This document shows positions 1-5,582 of a DNA stretch of 10,069 bases, one piece after another. A program made the translations under genes and the position numbers. Source of the stretch: an uncultured Flavobacteriales bacterium (GTDB lineage Bacteria > Bacteroidota > Bacteroidia > Flavobacteriales_D > Sanyastnellaceae). Positions within the stretch are counted from its first letter, which is position 1. Each line of letters starts with the position of its first letter. The notes beneath the pieces are model-generated. The model was not told the origin of the DNA and did no database searches. It worked only from the letters and a program-made list of their open reading frames with translations. The stretch is taken from NCBI GenBank assembly GCA_938003665.1, contig CALKYI010000019.1, forward strand, positions 1 through 10,069, read 5' to 3'.

Positions 1-358
1 GCGATTGGCATCTTTGGTAGCCGTAGTTAAAAAGGAACGCGTCCTTTTTCTGCATGAATTCAGCCAATTGCGACTCAAGCAACTCGTGCTGAGCGGTTTG
101 GCCTGACATCATGCGTGCACCCATGGGGTATCCCATTCCCCACTCCGCTGCCGCATCGGCATCGACTTTGCGGATGTCGGGATGGTTGGCAAGACCTAAG
201 TAGTTGTTTACCGACCAAACCAACACTTCTTTGCCGCGGAAGGTCATGCGGTTGGAAATCTCTCCCTCCAGCTTGGGGAACGTGAAGTATCCGTGACTCT
301 CTCGTGCATGTTGCCCTAAGGGGCCACGGTCGTTTCGAATGCGATCAAAAATATCCAA
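1..358 (-). CDS. PLP-dependent alpha-oxoamine-synthase-type enzyme, N-terminal fragment
   Basis: This is the first ~119 residues of a fold-type I pyridoxal-phosphate enzyme of the class II aminotransferase / alpha-oxoamine synthase family (relatives: glycine C-acetyltransferase, BioF, serine palmitoyltransferase). Those enzymes join an amino acid to an acyl-CoA with loss of CO2. Seen in the sequence: a DIFDRIRNDRGPLG opening, then FPKLEGEISNRM, the family hallmark NNYLGLANHPDIRK, a YPMGARMMSGQTAQHELLE stretch that matches the conserved G-x-R-x-x-SG-x-x-x-xH-xx-LE pattern, and LFNYGYQ. The catalytic lysine lies beyond the left edge, so the substrate cannot be judged. The start chosen is a TTG at 358-356, because homologues as I recall them begin just before the DIF motif. 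An in-frame ATG at 412-410 would add 18 residues (MLINCESHSKF...) that do not look conserved. The gene is divergent from bamD. The family assignment is firm; the exact reaction is not. Confidence 0.82.
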   Translation of the reverse strand, partial: MDIFDRIRNDRGPLGQHARESHGYFTFPKLEGEISNRMTFRGKEVLVWSVNNYLGLANHPDIRKVDADAAAEWGMGYPMGARMMSGQTAQHELLESQLAEFMQKKDAFLFNYGYQRCQS

Positions 359-536
359 AGTACAAGGGTTTAAAGGCGCAAACTTACTATGCGATTCGCA
401 GTTAATCAGCATTTTTGAGGCCACATTATCCGTTTTGTATCCACAGCGGTATGGGGATGAACAGCAAGGGTTAAGTTTTCAAAATTGCGTCCACGCGAAT
501 GCCGGATTTGCAAGGAGGAATTACCTTCGCAGACGC
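359..536. promoter_or_regulatory. Divergent intergenic region between the PLP enzyme gene and bamD
   Basis: About 180 bases lie between two divergent starts, so promoters for both directions are expected here. I see no strong copy of the Bacteroidota -7 element (TAnnTTTG). The best plus-strand candidate is TAAGTTTT at 472-479, one base off consensus, with no clear -33 TTG at the right distance. On the minus strand, TTTG (382-379), 16 bases, then TACTTTG (362-356) resembles the element with a one-base-short spacer, but it overlaps the proposed TTG start. CAAGGGTT occurs twice (363-370 and 465-472); with two copies only, it may be chance. No RNA gene or stable hairpin was recognised. Specific sites are low confidence; the regulatory role is inferred from gene orientation. 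Confidence 0.45.
512..518 (+). promoter_or_regulatory. Perfect AAGGAGG Shine-Dalgarno-like site, far from the bamD start
   Basis: AAGGAGG is fully complementary to the usual 16S rRNA 3' end. It is separated from the bamD ATG (537) by 18 bases, much more than the usual 5-10. No in-frame ATG, GTG or TTG lies closer to it. Bacteroidota initiate largely without Shine-Dalgarno pairing, so this may be chance or may have a regulatory role. Confidence 0.3.
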
Positions 537-1388
537 ATGAATAAAACGTCCACGCATCAACTCTCCATTTTGACCGCATGCAGTGCGGTACTCTTTGTGG
601 GTGCGTTGCTGGTTGCAGGCACAGGTTGCAGCGAGTACAACAAGATTATGAAGAGCACAGACCTCGATTACAAATACGAGCGAGCGCTCGGGTTTTTGGA
701 TTCGAACAAGTGCTACGGCGCGCTTCCCATCTTGGAGGAAGTGGTGAGCTTGACCCGTGGAACGGAACGCTCGGTAGACGCCCAGTACAACTTTGCTAAA
801 GCCCAACGTTGCGTAGGCGACTACTACTTGGCCCGGTACTACTTCAAGATGTTCGCGAAAACTTTTCCGAACGACCCCCGTGCTGAAGAAGCGCAATTTG
901 AAAGCGCTGTGTGCAGCTACTTACTCAGCCCGAAACCCTCACTGGACCAGCTCGAAACGGAGCAAGCCATTGAAGAGTTTCAGTTGTTTCTGGATCGCTA
1001 TCCGGCCAGCGCCTTCCGGGATTCCAGCCAAACCATGGTGGATGAATTGCGGCACAAATTGGAAGTCAAGTCCTTTGAGAGCGCTTACAACTACTACCAT
1101 ACCGAAAACTACAAAAGTGCTGTCATCGCGTTTGAAAATGCCCTGAAGGAATACCCGGATACACCCTACCGTGAGCAAATGCAATGGCTCATCGTCGACA
1201 GCTACTTCCGATACGCCCAATTGAGCACGGAACGAAGGAAATTGGAACGCTATAACGATACCATCGAAGCTTTCCTTACCTTTGTGGCCCGCTATCCGGA
1301 AAGTCAGTACATGGCCCAAGCACAAAACGTCCATGACAAAAGCGTTAAAGCCATTGACGACCTGGCGGCAAATCGATCTATCGAATGA
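537..1388 (+). CDS. bamD: BamD-like outer-membrane assembly lipoprotein
   Basis: BamD is the essential periplasmic lipoprotein of the BAM complex, which inserts beta-barrel proteins into the outer membrane together with BamA. The 283-residue product has an N-terminal signal with a hydrophobic core at about residues 16-28, then Cys31 followed by SEYNKIMKSTD, very like the CSEYQK opening of Bacteroidota BamD proteins. The rest is TPR-like helices: YERALGFLDSNKCYGALPIL, AQYNFAKAQRCVGDYYLARY, then the BamD-type SPKPSLDQ followed by AIEEFQLFLDRYP, and two further repeats ending at FVARYPESQY. The bases before Cys31 encode G-T-G, a weak lipobox. A better-scoring LTAC at Cys15 precedes the hydrophobic core and is unlikely to be used. 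The ATG at 537 was chosen over an upstream in-frame ATG (339) because it directly starts the signal peptide. The stop overlaps the next start as ATGA, so it heads an operon. Confidence 0.92.
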   Translation: MNKTSTHQLSILTACSAVLFVGALLVAGTGCSEYNKIMKSTDLDYKYERALGFLDSNKCYGALPILEEVVSLTRGTERSVDAQYNFAKAQRCVGDYYLARYYFKMFAKTFPNDPRAEEAQFESAVCSYLLSPKPSLDQLETEQAIEEFQLFLDRYPASAFRDSSQTMVDELRHKLEVKSFESAYNYYHTENYKSAVIAFENALKEYPDTPYREQMQWLIVDSYFRYAQLSTERRKLERYNDTIEAFLTFVARYPESQYMAQAQNVHDKSVKAIDDLAANRSIE

Positions 1389-1747
1389 GCACGAATTTCA
1401 AATCCATCAAGGCGGACAAGACCACCGAAACGCGCGACAACCACTCGTTGGAGCAACAGGGAACTGGCAATTTGTTCGAGACCATTGTGGTCCTAAGCAG
1501 CCGCAGCAACCAATTGGCAGTTGAGATGAAGCAAGAGCTGAATGCCAAGCTCGAAGAATTCATCACCCCAACGGATTCATTGGAGGAAGTGTTCGAAAAC
1601 CGAGAGCAAATTGAAATCTCTCGTTTTTACGAGCGGTTGCCAAAGCCACACAGCATCGCCATCGCCGAACTCGGGCAAGACCTCATCGGTATCAACGATC
1701 CGGTAGAGGGTGAAGAAGCCGAGGCAGCGGCTGACGCCGACGCCTAA
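1385..1747 (+). CDS. rpoZ: DNA-directed RNA polymerase omega subunit, Bacteroidota type
   Basis: Omega is the small RNA polymerase subunit that wraps the beta' C-terminus and helps core assembly. The 120-residue product fits the Bacteroidota omega / RNA_pol_Rpb6 family: TGNLFETIVVLSSRSNQLAVE (about 27-47) corresponds to the conserved N-terminal helix with the SxRxxQ-type motif. It is followed by KQELNAKLEEF, DSLEEVFENREQIEISRFYERLPKPH (about 64-89), the part I most clearly recognise from flavobacterial homologues. The C-terminus is an acidic, alanine-rich tail (EGEEAEAAADADA) that looks disordered. The start ATG overlaps the bamD stop (ATGA), suggesting translational coupling. A 27-base gap leads to coaBC. 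The product is divergent from E. coli omega, so automatic annotation may call it hypothetical. Confidence 0.88.
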   Translation: MSTNFKSIKADKTTETRDNHSLEQQGTGNLFETIVVLSSRSNQLAVEMKQELNAKLEEFITPTDSLEEVFENREQIEISRFYERLPKPHSIAIAELGQDLIGINDPVEGEEAEAAADADA

Positions 1748-1774
1748 GCCGACAGGCGGAGTCATCATCCCGCC

Positions 1775-2980
1775 ATGTTGCACAACAAACGCATTCTTCT
1801 GGGCATCACGGGCAGCATCGCTGCCTACAAATCTGCCTTGCTCGCTCGCGAGCTGCAACGCCGTGGAGCAGAGGTTCGTGTTGTGATGTCAAAAGCGGCC
1901 ACGGAATTCATCACGCCGTTGACCCTTGCCACCCTCACCGACCACCGGGTCTACAGCGACTTTACCGAAAGCAAAGAACAAGGCACCTGGACCAACCACG
2001 TGGAACTCGGCCTGTGGGCTGACGCCTTCCTCATCGCTCCAACAACAGCCCAAACGCTGAGCAGCATGGTGCAAGGCGCAGGAGACAGTTTTCTGCTCGC
2101 TGTGCACTTGAGCAGCCGTTGCCCCATCGTCGTGGCACCAGCGATGGACCTCGACATGTTCACACATCCGGCAACACAGGAAAACCTGAAAACACTTGCC
2201 GATCGTGGTGTGGGCATCATCGAACCCGAATCCGGACCATTGGCCTCGGGACTCGATGGCAAAGGCCGCATGGCCGAACCGGAGCACATCGCAGACTGGA
2301 TGGAATCCTGGTTTGCATCCTCCGCCCCTTTGAACGGAAAAAAGGTTCTCATCACGGCGGGCCCAACGCACGAACCCATTGACGCTGTGCGCTTCATTGG
2401 CAACCGCAGTTCGGGCAAAATGGGTTACGCTTTGGCTGAAGCGTTCATTCAGATGGGAGCTGAGGTCACCCTGGTTTCCGGTCCGGTGCAATTATCTGCA
2501 CCCGAAGGCGTTCACGATGTGGTGAAGGTCCAAACAGCTCAAGAAATGTTCGACGCTGCCGTTCAGCGTTTTCCAACCGCAGACATCGCGGTTGCGGCTG
2601 CAGCTGTTGCCGATGCACGACCTGTCGCACCATCAGACAAAAAGCTCCACAAGGATGAGCTCCCCCACGCCATTGAACTGGAATCCACACGGGACATCCT
2701 CGCCGCCTGGGGTCACAGCAAAGCCTCCCACCAAACCGTTGTCGGTTTCGCCTTGGAAACGGATGAGGGTACGGCCAGTGCCCAGTCCAAATTGGAGCGC
2801 AAGAAGGCCGACTTCATTGTTTTAAATTCTACCAGCGTACCCGGGGCCGGTTTCGAAACAGACACCAACCAAGTGACCATCTTCGAAAAGAGTGGCAATT
2901 CCCATAAATTTGAGTTGAAGTCAAAAGCCGAAGTGGCCAATGACATCGTGCGCACCCTTTTGAACTCCACCGATTCATGA
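1775..2980 (+). CDS. coaBC: Bifunctional phosphopantothenoylcysteine decarboxylase / phosphopantothenate-cysteine ligase
   Basis: CoaBC catalyses two steps of coenzyme A synthesis: CoaB joins cysteine to 4'-phosphopantothenate using a nucleotide, and the FMN-dependent CoaC domain decarboxylates the product to 4'-phosphopantetheine. The 401-residue length is normal. CoaC domain (about 1-180): GITGSIAAYK flavin-binding loop at 10-19, catalytic His75 in TNHVELGLWAD, the PAMDLDM motif at 122-128, and the clamp ASGLDGKGRM at 157-166. CoaB domain (about 189-400): KVLITAGPTHEPIDAVR, then NRSSGKMGYALAEA starting at Asn210, AVAAAAVADARP, DKKLHK near 288-293, and ADFIVLNS. Compared with E. coli, Asn125 is Asp and Cys158 is Ser; from memory both are common in Bacteroidota. 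A small GGCGG/CCGCC inverted repeat (1755-1759/1770-1774) lies just before the ATG. The TGA overlaps the next ATG as ATGA. Confidence 0.96.
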   Translation: MLHNKRILLGITGSIAAYKSALLARELQRRGAEVRVVMSKAATEFITPLTLATLTDHRVYSDFTESKEQGTWTNHVELGLWADAFLIAPTTAQTLSSMVQGAGDSFLLAVHLSSRCPIVVAPAMDLDMFTHPATQENLKTLADRGVGIIEPESGPLASGLDGKGRMAEPEHIADWMESWFASSAPLNGKKVLITAGPTHEPIDAVRFIGNRSSGKMGYALAEAFIQMGAEVTLVSGPVQLSAPEGVHDVVKVQTAQEMFDAAVQRFPTADIAVAAAAVADARPVAPSDKKLHKDELPHAIELESTRDILAAWGHSKASHQTVVGFALETDEGTASAQSKLERKKADFIVLNSTSVPGAGFETDTNQVTIFEKSGNSHKFELKSKAEVANDIVRTLLNSTDS

Positions 2981-3891
2981 ACACCTCCCTCCGATTTGGT
3001 TTGATCTGCATGTTGCTCGTCGCGGGCATGGCCTGGAGCACGCCGGCTGCAGCCCAAGAGTTGAATTGCCGGGTGCAAGTAATTGCACCGCAGATTGCCA
3101 ACATCGAGGCGTCCATCTTCGAGTCGCTTGAGGAAAACATCCAAGAGTTCATGAACGGACGTCGCTGGACGAATGATGAATTCGAATTCGAGGAACGCAT
3201 CGAATGCACGATGCAGATCACCATTTCGGAAGCACCAAGTCCGACTTCATTCCGAGGAAACATTCAAGTTCAGAGTTCACGTCCCGTTTTCAACAGCGAT
3301 TACAACTCTGCTATGCTCCTGGTCAACGACGGCGATTTCGAAATCTCGTGGGATGGCAGCAGCAACATCCAATTCAGCATTGACCAATACCGCGACAACC
3401 TCTCCTCCATTCTCGCTTACTATGCCTACATGATTTTGGGCATGGACTACGATAGCATGGCATTGGACGGCGGTACCGCGCACTACCTCAAAGCCCAGAC
3501 CATCGTTGCCAATGCACAAAACTCTGGTCCCACGGGATGGAAAGCGAGCCAAGGCAATCAAAACCGCTATTGGTTGGTTGAGAACATGCTCTCACAAACT
3601 TTCCGTCCGGTGCGCAATTGCCTGTATTACTATCACCGCATGGGGCTGGATCAATTGTTCGACGATGTGGAGGCCGGGCGCTTGGCCATGGCCGATGCCT
3701 TGATTGAAATGCGCCAAACCCACCGCATTCGACCTTCATCCTACAACCTTCAATTGTTCTTTCTCGCTAAGTCCGACGAAATTTTGAAGGTCTTCGGCCC
3801 CGCGCCAGAGGCCGAGAAAACCCGTTTGCTGCCGGTTCTCAAGCAAATGGATCCGGGCAACATTTCAAAGTACGACAGCATCTTGGGCTAA
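2977..3891 (+). CDS. DUF4835 family exported protein, PorD-like (type IX secretion-associated)
   Basis: The 304-residue product starts with a Sec signal peptide: hydrophobic core about 7-19, then STPAAAQE, with cleavage likely after the AAA near residue 26. The mature part opens with ELNCRVQV and carries RRWTNDEFEFEERIECTM (62-79), both features I recognise from flavobacterial DUF4835 proteins. Cys31 and Cys77 could form a disulfide. The middle, QYRDNLSSILAYYAYMILGMDYDS, and the later GGTAHYLKAQTIVANAQ...GW and N-RYWLVENML stretches are also family-like. I recall the family being named PorD and linked to type IX secretion / gliding, but no catalytic motif is visible and the molecular role is not shown by the sequence. 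It is periplasmic or outer-membrane associated by inference. It overlaps coaBC by ATGA and precedes recN by 14 bases, the order I recall from related genomes. Confidence 0.85.
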   Translation: MNTSLRFGLICMLLVAGMAWSTPAAAQELNCRVQVIAPQIANIEASIFESLEENIQEFMNGRRWTNDEFEFEERIECTMQITISEAPSPTSFRGNIQVQSSRPVFNSDYNSAMLLVNDGDFEISWDGSSNIQFSIDQYRDNLSSILAYYAYMILGMDYDSMALDGGTAHYLKAQTIVANAQNSGPTGWKASQGNQNRYWLVENMLSQTFRPVRNCLYYYHRMGLDQLFDDVEAGRLAMADALIEMRQTHRIRPSSYNLQLFFLAKSDEILKVFGPAPEAEKTRLLPVLKQMDPGNISKYDSILG

Positions 3892-3905
3892 GATTCCGTT
3901 CAAGC

Positions 3906-5573
3906 ATGTTGAAATCCCTGAACATCCAGAATTATGCCTTGATCGATTCACTCGAATTGACTTGGCACCCTGGCATGACGGCCATGACTGGCGAGACGGG
4001 TTCGGGAAAGTCCATCGTCTTGGGTGCCTTGGGGTTGCTTTTGGGAAACCGAAGCGACACCTCCAGCATCCGAACAGGCACCGAAAAATGCACTGTGGAG
4101 GGGGTATTCAGCTGCCCGCCCCAGGCGCAAGATTGGCTGAAACAGCACGAATTGGACAGCTGGGATGAACTAATTATCCGGCGCGAGTTCTCAACGCAAG
4201 GACGAGGTCGGGTCTTCATCAACGACACCCCCGTCAAATTGCAATTGCTTCAGTCGCTTGGACAGCAGTTGGTCGACCTGCATGGCCAGGACAGTGCCAA
4301 ACTTCTTTTGCAACGGGACTTCCAGCTGGCATGGATCGATGCAAACGCCAATCACCCAGCTCTGCTCAGCGGCTACAAGACCGCCTACGCAGCATTCAAA
4401 GTCGCACAGGACCGTTTGGCCCAACTCGAGCTCAAGCGCTCGCAGCCCCAGACGGATCTGGACTACATCAAGTACCAACTGGAAGAATTGCAATCACTCA
4501 ATCTCGATCAGCAAGATTGGCCTGCACTGCTTGAAGAACGTGGTCTGCTTGAAAACAGCGAGTCCATTCGTGAATCGCTGGGGCAGGCTTTTGGTGCGTT
4601 AAGTGAAAACGATGCTGCCTCCGGTGCGCTGGACCGCCTCCACCAAGCCGCCAAGCACCTGGATGACCTCGGACACGTCGGTACGAAATTTCATGTGTTA
4701 ATGGAGCGCTTGGCGAGCGTCCGTATTGAATTGAGGGACCTCGTGGATGAAATTGAAACGACAGCGGAACAAACCGAATCAAATCCGCATCGCCTTGAAC
4801 ACCTGAACAGCTTGCATCACGAACTGCAGCGGGTCTTGCACAAGCACCATGCCGCAGATGCGAGCGAACTGCAACGACTTCAGCAAAGTCTTAACGAGCA
4901 ATTGACGGAGGCAGCCGGCATCGACGAAGCGTACGCCGCTGCCAAGGTTGAATTGGAGACCGAACGCCAAAAGACATGGGCCGCGGGCGATGCCTTGATG
5001 CGGAGCCGTCAGGGAGTGGCAGCACAGCTCGCAAGCGCCATCGAATCAACACTCAAACGCCTGAGCATGCCCGAAGCCACATTGGCCTTTGAATGGCAGC
5101 CGCTCGCTGAACCCGATGAGCACGGCATTGAGGAGGTCATCATTGCGTTTTCAGCCAACCCCGGTCATCCAGCACTCCCACTGCACAAAGTGGCGTCCGG
5201 AGGCGAAAAGAGTCGCCTCATGCTGGCGTTTAAAGCAACGGGTTCGGGCGCAGCGAGCCTTCCGACCATCGTACTCGACGAAATCGATACGGGCGTGAGT
5301 GGAAAAGTGGCCGAAGAAATGGCCAGCCTCATGCACAGCATGACCTCAGACCAGCAAGTCATTGCCGTTACCCACTTGCCTCAAGTCGCGGCATTGGCCG
5401 ACCACCACCTGAAAGTTTCAAAAGCTACCGAAAATAGCTCCACTCGCACACTTGTCACCGGGCTCGATGACGACCAACGTGTTCAAGAAATCGCAGGCAT
5501 GTTGAGCGGTTCTGTCGTGACCGAAGCGGCCATGGCCAATGCAGCCTCGCTGCTTGCTGGCACGCAAGGGTAG
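3906..5573 (+). CDS. recN: DNA repair protein RecN
   Basis: RecN is an SMC-like ATPase that acts early at DNA double-strand breaks, bridging or organising broken ends for recombination. The 555-residue product is full length for the family. Seen: an N-terminal MLKSLNIQNYALID typical of RecN, Walker A GETGSGKS at about 29-36, INDTPVKLQLLQSLGQQLVDLHGQ at 105-128, a Gln/Glu/Leu-rich coiled-coil arm over roughly 150-370, the ABC signature ASGGEKSRLML near 428-437, Walker B TIVLDEIDTGVSG near 455-467, and VTHLPQVAALADHHLKVSK after it. The signature has Lys where SGGEL is usual in RecN; the rest of the ATPase is intact, so it should be active. It is last in the plus-strand cluster, so it probably shares the bamD transcript; no separate LexA-type operator was seen. 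It converges with the TonB receptor gene 9 bases away. Confidence 0.96.
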   Translation: MLKSLNIQNYALIDSLELTWHPGMTAMTGETGSGKSIVLGALGLLLGNRSDTSSIRTGTEKCTVEGVFSCPPQAQDWLKQHELDSWDELIIRREFSTQGRGRVFINDTPVKLQLLQSLGQQLVDLHGQDSAKLLLQRDFQLAWIDANANHPALLSGYKTAYAAFKVAQDRLAQLELKRSQPQTDLDYIKYQLEELQSLNLDQQDWPALLEERGLLENSESIRESLGQAFGALSENDAASGALDRLHQAAKHLDDLGHVGTKFHVLMERLASVRIELRDLVDEIETTAEQTESNPHRLEHLNSLHHELQRVLHKHHAADASELQRLQQSLNEQLTEAAGIDEAYAAAKVELETERQKTWAAGDALMRSRQGVAAQLASAIESTLKRLSMPEATLAFEWQPLAEPDEHGIEEVIIAFSANPGHPALPLHKVASGGEKSRLMLAFKATGSGAASLPTIVLDEIDTGVSGKVAEEMASLMHSMTSDQQVIAVTHLPQVAALADHHLKVSKATENSSTRTLVTGLDDDQRVQEIAGMLSGSVVTEAAMANAASLLAGTQG

Positions 5574-5580
5574 CGCTACC
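5569..5580. other. 12-base perfect palindrome at the convergent recN / TonB-receptor junction
   Basis: GGTAGCGCTACC is its own reverse complement and includes the recN stop codon TAG. One mismatch further out, AA/TT extends the symmetry (5566-5567 with 5582-5583). As RNA it could fold as a 4-bp stem with a GCGC loop in either direction. No T-run follows on either strand, so it is a poor intrinsic terminator. It could still be a weak bidirectional end signal or a protein site. Confidence 0.3.
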
Positions 5581-5582
5581 GT

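Noticed and set aside
1..20. Possible frameshift in the PLP enzyme at the left edge (GYQRCQS instead of a GYQG-type sequence)
   Set aside because: Only seven residues are visible after GYQ, the final Ser aligns in frame with the homologues I recall, and a simple substitution explains the difference.
363..472. Repeated CAAGGGTT (363-370, 465-472) as a regulator-binding pair
   Set aside because: Two 8-mers 102 bases apart without dyad symmetry can easily arise by chance.
339..536. N-terminal 66-residue extension of BamD from an upstream in-frame ATG
   Set aside because: It would bury the lipoprotein signal peptide inside the protein and overlap the start of the divergent gene; the extension has no recognisable features.
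1755..1774. GGCGG/CCGCC inverted repeat just before the coaBC ATG as a terminator or riboswitch
   Set aside because: The stem is only 5 bp with a 10-base loop in a 27-base gap; no T-run and no known riboswitch features.
1889..2491. 200-codon minus-strand open frame inside coaBC
   Set aside because: It is entirely antisense to a fully motif-supported enzyme; Cys/His-rich low-similarity translation typical of a shadow frame.
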